A stretch of DNA of 64,000 nt from contig JAJEKV010000002.1 in NCBI GenBank assembly GCA_021234155.1, forward strand, positions 16,157,428 to 16,221,427, given 5' to 3'. Below the pieces are notes generated by a model. It was given only the letters and a program-made list of their open reading frames with translations. It was not told the DNA's origin and did no database searches. The position numbers and the translations under genes are program-made. This document shows, one piece after another, positions 47,324 to 59,600 of this stretch (within the stretch, counting starts at the first letter, position 1; every line of letters begins with the position of its first letter). Origin of the DNA: Isoetes taiwanensis. Lineage: Eukaryota; Streptophyta; Lycopodiopsida; Isoetales; Isoetaceae.

Positions 47324-48950
47324 CGTGACGTTCCAGGGGAATATACACCATAAATACGTATATTCCTGGACCCGTCACCATACAAGTCTACATATGTAGC
47401 CTTGTATGCTTTAGAAAGTGGCAAAGGGGTGCACATCTAAGTTAATTGTTTAACTTAGATAACCTTAGGATAAGGCCCATTTCCACATGGCCTTATCCTA
47501 TTGGGCAACCGCCACACGGCCTCATCCTAGTGGTGCCACGTGGCATCCGATGTGGACCCCTACCTATATTAGCATAAACCCTAACCCTAGGCCTTTTCCC
47601 GGCCCTAGCACCCAGAGACTCATCTACACACTCGAAACCTCGTTTCGAATATCGTTTGCTGTGGTATAGCTTGGTGTAGCAGCCCCTGAAGGGTGTGCAT
47701 GATCGTAGAGGGAGCAAGCTGTCGAACCACGTTAAGGAGCATGGAGACGCCAGGAATGGGAGGAAGCGCTTCTGGAGCAGGTAGGTGGAGTAGTCATGGT
47801 AGTTCATCTGGGATTTAGCATTCCAGATAGGTTTGTAGCTTGTATCTAGAGTAGAGCTATCCTAGAACCCTTGATGAACATCTTGAACCCTAATCAAGGA
47901 ACCCTAACTGTAAGTTAGATATGTATGATTAGGTTAAGATGTTCTTATGATGATTATCATGATATGATGTATGTGATGTTGGTTGATCATGTTGCTCCTC
48001 TTGTGTTGGAAGGGGGGTAGAGACCTAGGGCCATGTGTAGTATGCTCCTAGTGTAGATCCCTTAGTTCCTATTAGATGCGGCTTTGTGCATAGGACCCCC
48101 AGGGCTATGGAGGCTATGATGTGACTCAGCACTACACAACGGGGCTAGAGGCAATGCGGAGGGAGGATCCCTGCCGAGTGGGGGCTACGGGGGATCTCAT
48201 AGTGGGCTAGGCTTATGGTTGGCCACTTCGTATGGGCCGAGCATGGGTTCGACACCTCTTGGGGCGATGGTGTCGCCCTGCCTCTCAAGAGTTGCAAGTG
48301 TCAGCTTGGCTCTTGTTTTGAGGGGTTCAATCGGGTATGAATCGTGTGTCGCCACTAGCCGCCCGAGGAGCCTCTAGACCCCGGGAGGGGGAGATGCAAC
48401 CCTTCCTGCCTCGACGGACCGGGGAGATGCAACCTGGAGTAGTCCCGATGGGTGATGCCATGGGATTGCGTATCCGGAAGGCTAGAGTCCGTCGAGCTGA
48501 TCTAGCCCATCCGCAAAGTATGCATGCGGAGGGGCGGATGGAGTGGTCAACCCTAGCCATTGTCTATAGCCAGCCCCGCCATTGTTATGACTCAGTCTGC
48601 TCTATCTTGAGACCTATCCAGTCAGTCTACCTCCTTATGAGTCGGAGCCATGGGTAGGAGCTCTCATGTTTTATGGCATATGATTATGTTCTTTGCAGTT
48701 ATGGCTATGTGGATGAGCTACCCTTCGAGGTAGCATGTTGTATTGCTATATTGCTAGTTCTGACGATGTTTGTGCTTCCGCTGTGATAGGAGCCCATAGG
48801 GGGAAGGGCACGCAAGACTCCTTCCGTGTCCCCTTCCGCACTATGATCTTCGAGTGCGGGATAGGCGGAGGGCCCCGCGGTTGGACCGGATGGGGGATTT
48901 CTGCCGAAAGTGTACGGCCGGGGGCCATATATTTAGCAGGGAGCGTCACA
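47324..48950 (+). repeat. 3' LTR of gypsy element, copy 2
   Basis: Matches 28677-30310 throughout, ending GAGCGTCACA. The first base is C instead of T (CGTGACG), a change in the otherwise invariant LTR terminus. Confidence 0.88.
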
Positions 48951-49914
48951 AGGTGGGAGTTGGAGATGAGACTAAGAAGGGGACTAATGGAGGAGTCTCA
49001 GAAGACAACATTGAAGTCCGATGTAGAATACTGATCCCTTGCATGAAGAACTAGCCACAATAGACACATGATGGTTCAAGATACAAAGGGGGTGCTGATA
49101 CGATAATTCATGTTAGAACTTGTACATAAATAAGATCTAATGATTGAATATTGAATAAATAATGAAAGCAAAAACTCAAAGAACACATAGGCAATTCAAG
49201 CTTGACATCAAATGATAGTTCATACATTCCCAACATAGGATTAAATACATGTTCATACGGAAACTTAATGCATAGATCAAGCCTAATGTGATGTCCCCTA
49301 CTCGTATACAATGCTTCAATCGTATAGGAACCGGAAATTTCCGCCTGTCCGCTAAGCATGTCAACATGAGGCCATCCATCTGACGACAGACTCTTGATGG
49401 TGAGCAAGAATTTGACGGGGCAGAATGGATGTGTCATTCATCCCGTCTCCCTCGGGATCGACTTAGCTGTGGAAACGTACATGGAATTAGTACAATTACC
49501 TTAAGGTAATACTTCATGATTAAGATTATAATTATCAAGTAATCCAATATGCTAAAGCGTTTATTAAACCTTAGTTTATACATGCAACTTATGACATGTC
49601 AATGTTTATAGTCCTTTGTAGCCTCTTGCAATACATGGTGATGTCCTATGTGTCACGGGCCTCCGTGTGGTGCGATTTCCTATAGCTTCTATGCTCTATT
49701 GGTTTGCAGTTTCAACACCATGTTAGTATTTATTATTTAAAATGGTTATAAAGGAACCACCCTTTTTAATTACAATCATACTAACTAAATGAATGCAAGC
49801 ATTATCTCCCTGCATAGGAAGATGATGGTTCTTCCATCGTGGCAGTGGAGACTGCGTCCTATTATGCCTAGGATGATCTCTAATGCCTACACCTTTCGTC
49901 ACCCTGTTAGCTTC

Positions 49915-50605
49915 TTCTACGCACCCAAGGAAAACTGAAGAACAAGCGCTAACTACAACAACCCAAGCAAATCTCAAGGTATATGAGATAGGCTAGGCCT
50001 CACTCTACTGGCATCATAAATCACCAACATAATCATTCTTACACAAGTCTTTTGAGATTATAGAAATAGAGATAACAAATAGGAGAATCACATAATCATA
50101 ATCAAAATATCATACTTCAACATAATAATATTCAACTGATCAAGAAACATACTCACACTTCAAGAACTTTGCCCAGATGTCATCTTCCAAATTTGGGCCT
50201 CCCTTCTACACGAATTTTGGCTATCTTATAGAAAACTCTACTTGATCCTAGCCGCTAGATCTAGGCAAATCACAACCTTAGATCCAAATTCTAACTACCA
50301 TAAGTTCACTAGATTTTGCCACCTCAACTTCAAATCTAGGTCATCCAAACTTCTTTGCAACTACCATGCTTCCCCAAATTCATGACACATCATCAAATTA
50401 TCAACCATTGAAAATATTTCTTAAGGACTTTAATACTCCTTCAAGTCCATAGGTTCCACTTCAGTACATCATAAATGCTTCCTCCACAATATTTGCACAT
50501 TTTTTACATTTTCTCCACATTACACCCATATAATTCTTCATTTATGCATACATTTCATAAATTTAAGCTCATTATGCAAAAATAGTCAAGATAAAACACA
50601 CAACA
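49915..50605. mobile_element. Solo LTR, 691 bp, present only in copy 2
   Basis: Begins TGTTAGCTTCTTC and ends CACACAACA (TGTT..AACA ends) and is flanked by CACCC at 49910-49914 and 50606-50610. Copy 1 reads CGTCACCCTTGGCATG without interruption at 31259-31275, the exact empty site. No internal coding sequence, so it is a solo LTR or a non-coding element with LTR-like ends. It arrived after the duplication, or marks one haplotype. Confidence 0.92.
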
Positions 50606-50610
50606 CACCC

Positions 50611-53480
50611 TTGGCATGAAGGATCGCTTCTTCCTCATACTGGCCATAGACTAGGAGTGCTTTCCTATTATCCACGAGCCTTTTATGACCTCTTATCTCT
50701 CAGATTTGTCTACTTCCGTCTCATCGGAGAGTAGACTTTAATCTACCTTCCACTCACATGTCGTGTCGATGTCGACTAATTTGATGACAAATCGACCTTT
50801 GCATTGCTCCATGGATTGAGAAATTGTGATCTTCTTGTTTTTTTGAATGATCCATCAAGAAGAACTTCATGAACAATGTCAAGTTGTTCATCGATCATTT
50901 CCAGCAATGCTGGTGTCTCCGATACTTTCTCTATATCTGTTTAGGAGACTTATGTGGAAAACTCTATGAATTTTCAAGTGTGCTGACAGGTCTAATTTGT
51001 AGGCTTGGTTACCTACTTTTTTGAGTATTTTAAATGATCCAGTCCATCTTGGAGCAAGCTTGTCGATGCAGAGTTTTGCTTGTTTGACTTGTATCTTCAG
51101 CCAAACGGCATCACCTACTTGGATGTCCCTTGCTATTTTGTGCTTATCTGCTATGCTCTTCTGATGGCTTCTTGTTGATAGGAGATATCCTCGAACTTCT
51201 TCAACTAGTTATCGCATGTCAGAGGATTTGTTGAGAAACTTCTACCTTGGACACTGGATTGTGCCAAGTATCTGAAGTCAGACATTAGTAGCCATAGTTT
51301 ATCATGAATAGTGACATCTGAGATGACTCCTGCTTGGTGCTTTTATATGCCAGTTCCACCAAGTGGATATAGTCTTTCCATTTCGACTGCTTGTTCCAGA
51401 CATAGTTTCTCAATATGTCCTCAAGAATTCGATTGATGCACTTTGTCTATCATCCGTCTATGGGTGACACGCTGTGCTCATGAACAACTTCATCTAAATC
51501 ATGCTAAAGAGGTCCTTTCAGAACGTGCTCATGAACCTTGGTTCCCTATCGGAGATAATCTCTCTTAGCCTTCCGTGGAGTTTGAAGATCTTCTTTGTGA
51601 ATAAGACAGCTGTGTCTAGTGTTGTGTCCGTAGTTTGTCAAGGCACGAAATGTGCCATCTTGGAGAGTCTCTCGACCACGACCATTAAGGCATCTTTGCC
51701 TCTTGCTATCCTTGGGAGCTCTGTTATGAAGTCCATACTTATTACCTCCCATTCAGCATTTGGCACTGCCAAAGGTTCTAGCACTATTGGTATCTAAAAT
51801 TGCTCCGTCTTTGTTTGCTGACATAGCTAATACTCGCGATGTATCTGGCTATTTGCTTCTTCATGCCTGGGCAATAATAGCTACTTCTTATTTGGAATTA
51901 GATTTTCATGAACCCTGCGTAGCCGTCTATTGACTATTGTGCGTGTTTCCTTACTCCCGATGACTCTGGGACACATAGTTTATTTTTGCGGTATAAGAGA
52001 TTACCTTCCTTCTTAAAATGTTTGAAGGTCTCTCTTTTCTTTATCTATTCTTGCCTCCCTGGAGACGCTCGCCCATACTTCCTGGAAGTCTTTATCCGTT
52101 GGCAGTATCTCTTCTATCTTCTTTCCAAAGTCACTGATGAGCATTGATATGGCATTGCAATGCACCCTTATTGTTAAATGGTGTCTTCAGAGTGCATCCG
52201 CAGCCACATTGAGTTTACATGGTTTGTATACTATCTCAAATTTGTATTCCTCTAAGAAATTCATCCATCTCCTTTGCCTTAGGTTAAGATGTGGTCGGGT
52301 GAATATATATTGGAGGCTCTGATGGTTCGTATCCAATTGGCACCTCTGCCCAAGCAATTAATGCCTCCAAATTTTAAGAGCTCTTACCACTGCTAGAAGC
52401 TCTTGATCATGAGTTGGATAGCGTGTCTCGACATCATTCATCTTGCGGGAGTCGTATGCTACCACTCTCTCTTCCTGCATAAGGACCGCGCCAGTTGCAA
52501 TTTTACATGTATCTACGACTACCGACTTGTCTTTCTCTGGATATAGGAGTGTTAAGATTGGGGCAGTCATCAAAGCTTCCTTCAGCTTCTCAAACCCTTC
52601 TTGAGCCTTTTTGTGCCAATGATCTGTCCAATTCTTTATCTTTTGCACTTTGTTGAGGTCCGTCAAGGGTGTTGCTATCTTTCTTCATAACTTGCAAACC
52701 CTAAAAAACTTCATACTTCATGGACACTTTTCAGTACCACCATTTCCACTACTGCTTGGATCTTCGTGGGATCTGTTGCAATTCCTTCGATGGAAATCCT
52801 ATGCTCGAGGTACTCCACCCTGGTTGTTGCAAAGTGACATTTGGAGAACTTCGCATAAAGTTGATGCCTTCTGAGATTCTCGAGGGCCTCTCTCAAATGT
52901 TTCACATGGTCCTCCCAGGTTTTACTGTAAACTAAGATGTCATCAAAGAATACAATGACAAAGCCAACTAGAAACTCACGAAAAGTATCGTTTATGAGTC
53001 TCATGAAAGTGTCAGAGGCATTGGACAATCTAAATGGCATGACCGTGAACTCATAATGGCCATACCATGTCCTGAAAGTCATTTTGTGAATATCCTCCTC
53101 TGTAATTCTGATTTGGTAATAGCCGAATCACAAGTCTATTTTGGAGAAGAACTTTGCCCCTTGTAGCTGATCCATGAGATCATCCAATCTCGATAAGGCG
53201 TACTTGTTTTTTATAGTGTGCTTTTCAACTGCCTATAGTTTATTCACATCCTCAGGCTCCCATCCTTCTTCTTGACAAATAAGATGGGTGCCCCAACGAA
53301 GAGACACTGAGTCTTATGAACCCTATGTCTAAGAGTTCTTGTAACTGCTTCTTGAGCTTTGTTAGTGCATGGGCTATAGAAATCCAGATATAAAGAGGTT
53401 TGCAAGCTGGTCGAGAATGGGTTTGATTACATCTGGAGCCTCAGGTAACTTCAACTCTAAGTGAGCAAAGAGTTGGGGCA
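50611..53480 (-). pseudogene. pol: Degraded minus-strand gypsy pol, copy 2
   Basis: Same content as 31400-34150: RT (53082-52711, with [17 protein letters not shown] continuing in frame, which is broken in copy 1), RNase H (52666-52358) and integrase remnants (51797-51501). Confidence 0.85.
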
Positions 53481-54238
53481 CAGTGCAAGCGGCAAGACTC
53501 TAGGTTTGCCTAATGCGAGCTATTGACATAGGAAGGAGAACTAATACAAGGGGAGGGTACAAGGTTGGGAGATGGCAGAGGTGGAGTAACACGCGGCTGT
53601 GGCGGTGGTATGTCGAAGGTATGGCGGCGGCTGGCTATGGCGGACGTACGATGGCTATGGCAGTTATACGGTGGCTATCGCAATTGTACAATAGCTATGG
53701 CAGCTAGGAAGCACTCAGGGACAACCAAGGAAATAAATGTAACCCTATAAAAATGTCCAGTAAACTTTAGTTTCAAATAAGAAACTTTATATTAGAAAAA
53801 AAGGACTATATGACGGAAATACACGTGCCTTGTGTTGCAGATGAAGCATTTATACACTTTATATTCAAATTTTAAATACTGAAAACGTTAGGTTGGCAAA
53901 GCCTAAAAATCTTTTACTTAGGTCGTCTCCCGAGGGAGCTGAATTTTAGTCAATTCAAGGCCCCTATGCAACCGTGCCAAAATCGCCTCAATCCAAGCTT
54001 CCTATAAAAAGTAATGGCCTTTGAGATCATGCGACCTTTTTTTTGCCCAAACCTAACTTTATCTTTCATTTCTCCTCTGCTCTTCCCTTCCTAAATAATC
54101 CTCATTTCACATACATAGATTAATTTAACATACTATATAAGAAAAAGAAAGGAGTTTCTATTTGAACGCTCACTACAAGCTATTTGACGTAACTAATTAG
54201 GGCATGGCCAGTGCTATAATCCGGTCCACCGAGATCAT

Positions 54239-55440
54239 GGCTCTGATATCATTGTTATTCTCCCTAAACCTATATGATGCTACTATCATATAAATGCAGA
54301 AATCCCCTTTTCCAGAAACATTATCACCGAGAAAGGCCCTCCGTCTGACTTAGACCACTTTTGATCGCCAAGTGTTCGAGCGAAGGACACAAAGGTGTCA
54401 TTGGCCCTATTCCTCCTCCGGGATATCCTGTGGAAGCATACATACATGTTAGCACCAGCAACAATACATAATAATATGCCACCTCAAAAGGTGGCCAATC
54501 CATCATCCAAACAGAACATCACAAAACATCAAAATAACATACACAATTCATAAAGTGAGGGTTCTATCCCGTGCTCAGACTCAAAGGAGGTCGACTAACA
54601 ATCAAGGTTTCCAAAATACAACAGATGGAGTCATGACAATGGCATTGGTTGGCATAGAACATTGGCTAGTGTAGTCCACCCCATCTGTCCCTTCTGTGCG
54701 CACTTTGCAGATAGGCTGAAACATACTGTGGTGTGATTGTAGCCTTCTGGAGACGCAATCCTATGGAGTCACCCTGTGGAACTACTCTACTTTGCATCTT
54801 CATGATCCAATGAGGCAGGAATGGGACAAGTCCCTTCCAAGTGCACAATGGCTTCGTGGGTGGCTAGAGGATCGTGGCGACACAAGTCCATACCCCACTT
54901 AACCCGCCCAAAATCCATAGCTCGAGATCAGCCGCACCTATCGAGCCCAAGATGTCCTTTTGGGAGGACACCTGTGACCCAAGGGTATTAGACTCATACC
55001 CGACCCACACATAGTGATTGACTATAAGCCTTGCACACTATAAGGGGCCCCAGTAGCTACGTTCAACAAGGCCCCACCCCACACCATCGTTGTGTCCGTT
55101 GTCTAATGCTCAATCACAACATAGCATCTACACTCCAGTGGGCTTTATGTGCAGGCTGCAATTATTGGGATTTATATGATTTTAGCTATAAACTATACTT
55201 CTACCATCTTTTAGGGCTCTACCTTCCCTTATCCCACCATACATCCATTCATAACTTTCAATAAAGAAATAATATAAGATTCTATCATCCATCTAATCAA
55301 ACATGGGTTAATATTTACTAAAAACTCAAGCTATCTATTCCTACAAACCGGTGTCTTGGCTAGATCCATTATCTCTCAGGTTCTCCATGATCTTCTGGTT
55401 GAATAGACGGCTCTTCCTCCTCTTCCTCCAAATCTCCCAA
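54239..55440 (-). repeat. PBS and 5' LTR of the minus-strand gypsy, copy 2
   Basis: Near-identical to 34908-36110, with the PBS-like TGATATCAGAGCC at 54239-54251 on the minus strand. Outer end uncertain. Confidence 0.65.
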
Positions 55441-55901
55441 ATCGAATTGGGGCAAATTGGGGCGAGGCCCCAACTTGGGTGACCCTAAATGGCAACTTCT
55501 TCCTTGCCCAATCGATTTGGGTTAGGTGGCCATTGCCAAACTAAATCAGCTAATAATTAATTGATATAATTAATTGCTAATTACTAACCAATTTCGCATC
55601 ACTTGCTATTAAATTAGTATTAAACTTAACATGTCTAACCTTGCCCCCTTAATTAATCACATGAATAATTAATATACCATTAATTACTTTCGGTGACTTG
55701 CCATATATTTGTATGTATTGCGTATAAAATCCTTGGAAAGTCACAACAGTGACACATATAAAGATAGAAGGTTCACGTATGAAGATAATGCCCTGATCCT
55801 GAGTACGTGTTTCTTGCTTTGGGACTAAAGACCTCGTTTGCAATAGAAGCAGAAGGCCAATTTTCATACAAACCCTAATTTTCTCGGCCCCAAGGTTACA
55901 C

Positions 55902-56682
55902 ATAACAACCAACACATAACTACCATTAACATTAATTAACACAACCATTGGGTCCAACACATTTAAATTAAAATCCCCCTTAAACCCCCTTTGGTTTGGG
56001 TGCATATTCACACGGGGGGTGACGTAGGGCAGCGAGAGCCCTTATAATTATATTTGGCACGTACAAAATTAACACCATATAGTATTTTGCTGGAAATCTT
56101 ATAGTATTTTGCAAATCTTGTTATACGGTATAGCAAATTTTGTACTTGCATACCCGGGTAAAAGCATGTTAGGGTGTCCCTTAAAAAGTATTATTTAGTG
56201 ACCAAAAAAGCACCTAAAAAGGTACCCAAGACTGGGTACTGGGTACCTGTGTAATATCTCAATAAAAGGTACATTCTAGAACTTTTATATATATTTTGGT
56301 CTCCGGTAGCATTATCTTTATCTTAACTTTGAATATTAATGCGTCCTTGACTTTTATTTTGGACTTTCGTACTAGTTTTAATGAAAATAAAAATGAGAAA
56401 GTACCCAGTTCTGAAGTACCTAGTGTATGTACTTTTGCAGGTTCCAAAAGTGGTACACCCTAACATGCTTTTACCCACCCCACAAACGAGGAACTTTACG
56501 TACGGTGTAGATTAAGGAATAAGGGGTGAATATGCCTATCCAACATCTCTCGTTGCCCGGAGTCACCCCCGTGTGAATATGCACCCAAACCAAAGGGGGT
56601 TTAAGGGGGATTTTAATTTAAATGTGTTGGACCCAATGGTTGTGTTAATTAATGTTAATGGTAGTTATGTGTTGGTTGTTAT
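55902..56682. mobile_element. Inverted-repeat-bounded segment, copy 2 (flipped orientation)
   Basis: The same 112-bp arms (55902-56013, 56571-56682) enclose a 557-bp interior whose sequence is the reverse complement of the copy 1 interior: the GAGAGCCCTTATAATTATA end is next to the left arm here and next to the right arm in copy 1. Confidence 0.88.
56156..56476. mobile_element. 321-bp MITE, intact copy
   Basis: GGGTAAAAGCATG termini, ACCC duplications at 56152-56155 and 56477-56480. Interior includes GGTACCCAAGACTGGGTAC and AATAAAAGGTACATTCTAG. Same length as the copy at 62997. Confidence 0.9.
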
Positions 56683-59600
56683 CTTAAAAAAAATTTTGGG
56701 CCCTTCGGGCCCTAACAAAAACAAACATTTATCTATGTGCACTTAGTTACACATTGACCAAATTGTTAAAGAATACAACTTTGCATACATAAAACACAAG
56801 TATTTAGAAAACACCATTGTTATTTTCGTCCTTGTCAACTTCAAATTTAAGAATGTGATTTAACATTCTCTCTAGTTTACACCCCTTACTCCAAAACTAT
56901 AGCGTTGTACAATGTTCACAATAAAGGATGCCATTCCCAAGGTAAAGAAACCACTGCTGAAAGCATTACAATCCATACCTAAGAACCTATCTCAGCCTAA
57001 TCATTGTTATAAACTTTGATACAAGCACCTTAGATACAAGCACCTTCAATGCTCGAAGGGCACATCTAGCCTGTTCCAGCAATTAAATACAGCTTCAAAA
57101 TCATAAAAGTTTAATTCATCGTAATTCGACAGAACTACGCAGATTTGCTGATGAGTTCAGTATTCTGCAAAGTCGTCTTCTAATAATGGCCTGGGTTAAA
57201 GGGAAAAATTCTACCTACAAAAAGCTATGAATCAACAGAACCTCTGTAGCAAGCACAAGTGCTGGCGCATTGGCAAGAACCGAGGTAAAACAGTACTTTT
57301 CAAGAATGTTTGCAAGAATAGACCAAAATGGCTGGCCGACAGCTCACATTACAAAGGCACTATACGAAGCCTCTGCTTTTTTATGCATATTTAAAATAGA
57401 ATGCTGCTGATGAGGAAATGCGTTCAGAAGTGGTTCAACCCAAATAATCCAAAATGTTCGAATGGTATGACAGATGCAAGAAAGAAATAGACATTATTAA
57501 GAAATAGACATTATTATCATAATCAATGAGAGACCAAATAAGATTGCTTATCTTGAATGGTTTCCTCCAGACCAATGCTATAACTCCTCTACTCCCAATA
57601 CCTTTGTGCATTTCAAAAACCTGTCTTAGCCACCAATAAAAACCTGGCCGATTATCAGAACTGCTTGCTTCTGCAGAACTGCTTGCTTCTGCATGTTTAC
57701 TGTTGCTAATTGGGCTTCTTAAATAAGAAGTCTCTTTCACTGCCACAAATTCCCAGGCGGTTAGCAAAGGCTTCATGTGTCTGCTTCACTGCCACCGAGT
57801 ACGAGAGCAAAGCAATAGCATGGTCAGACAGGAATTATACAAACAAATAGTAGAGTCGGAAAGAACTTGTAGAAGAAACCCTGTCAAAACATGATCGGCA
57901 CTAAAACTTGTGTCTGTCAAAAACTGTAAAATCTCAACAATGTTGGCCCTAGTGCAAATGAAACCAGAAACTTTCCAAGAGCCGATTTGAAGATGAATAA
58001 GCTACAAACATTTGTCGATTAATAAGCAAATGCGGTTCTGGAACAGCCTTTGGTGCAAAAGAAGTGAAGAAGGATCAAAACCGCAGGGGACGAATCCAAG
58101 AATGCCGAAATTGACAGAGGACTGTCGAGACCATACCTCAGGGGATTATTAACGGCCGATCCTCAAAGCCAACTGACAAAAAACAGCCGAAAACAAAAAC
58201 CTGCAGCAAGTCCCAACGTAGCATTGGACAATAATCTGAGAACCAACATCATCAGCCGTTATATGATATTCGTGTCTTACTGAACTCTTATATGAAACAT
58301 CCAATTCAAAACTGCATCAGATTAACCCAACAACATGTTACAGAATTGATTTTCCATGCCCATCTCTGCAGCTCAAGGCCGAAAACCCCCCTGAAACCCA
58401 CAAGGCCCACGAAATCCATAGCATTGTTCAAATTTAAGGCTCTGAAGGAAAAACCAGCTAACCTAATCGAATAAGGGGGCTTGCTACGATACCTCCAGGT
58501 CACCTAGAGCAGAGAATCCAGGCATTGCAAGGTGCATCTTTGCACAGGGAATTGTGAAACAGAACATGCAGGGGAAGACCTGCAGACGACCTAAGGCCAT
58601 GCCCCTGCGGCCCTTGCTCTGCCCTGTAATCGGTGGAAAAGGGTTTCAGAACATACCTTGAAGCTGCCAGATCCTGCTTTCGTGGTAATCTACTCGTCTG
58701 CAAGAACAGAATCTCGCTCAAAGCCATTGCCTCACCAAGCCCTAGATATAACTAAAAGAACCCTAAAATAACCTGGCTCGATGCTTGCATGCTCGATTTG
58801 GGATAGTTTTTAAAATCATAGTTGTAACCATTGAAAAATGCCACTAAAAGTATCGTGATAGTATGCGCACTCTAGATGTACTGATTAGTACGTCTCATCA
58901 AATACGGTCATCAAATCATATAAAAACCTTAGGAAAAAAAGTACAAAAACACAAAGAAAACCCCCTGTTATTATGCTACATATTATGCCACCCATCCGAT
59001 CTGAGCTTCGCCATATGGAGTATAGCCATGAAGAGGGGAAAGCCGACAGACGAAGGAGATCGAAAGGAATTTGCTGGGTTTTTCTAATTTTCACAATAAT
59101 GTGAAATTGTCAAGATTTAATGGAAGATATTAATTTTAGATGAGGTGGCTTATTACATGGACACCTTAGAATTGCAGCAAAGTTGAATTTTTTTGTTTTG
59201 GTGTGTTATGGGAGATGTGATTTTTTTATTTAAAAAAAAAACATTGGCAAGATCATGAATAACATATAAAACATTAAACATAGCACAAATCCCATAACAC
59301 CCCAAAACAAAAAATTTCATTTTTTTTTTTTTTTTTTTTTGATACAAAACATGGCTAATAAAACACAACCACCATAACATCATCTTCCAAAGTAAGGAAT
59401 GAAAGAGGCCCAAAAAGTAAAATGCTCAACCTACCTGTCTTAGTTTTTGCATATAATTTGCAACGCTACCTTTGCAGGTCTTCTGGCTTGTTTAGCCATG
59501 GCTAAGCTCTAGAAGTAATCAAGCCTCTCCCTTTCATCTTCTCTTTCTTGTTTTGCTATATGAATCCAAAAGCGAATCTAAATTCTACCATGCATACACC

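Larger units (their letters stand above)
44008..48950 (+). mobile_element. 3' part of the gypsy element, copy 2
   Basis: Lacks the 5' LTR because the duplication starts inside the extra ORF, and lacks gag and most of RT through a 2800-bp deletion between AAG repeats. Ends with a 3' LTR and the same AGGTG flank (48951-48955). Confidence 0.9.

Noticed and set aside
57435-57776. Minus-strand ORF with AEASSS duplication as a gene
   Set aside because: Only copy 2 is open, the other frame (HEAFANRLGICGSERDF) looks equally protein-like, and no splice model held together.
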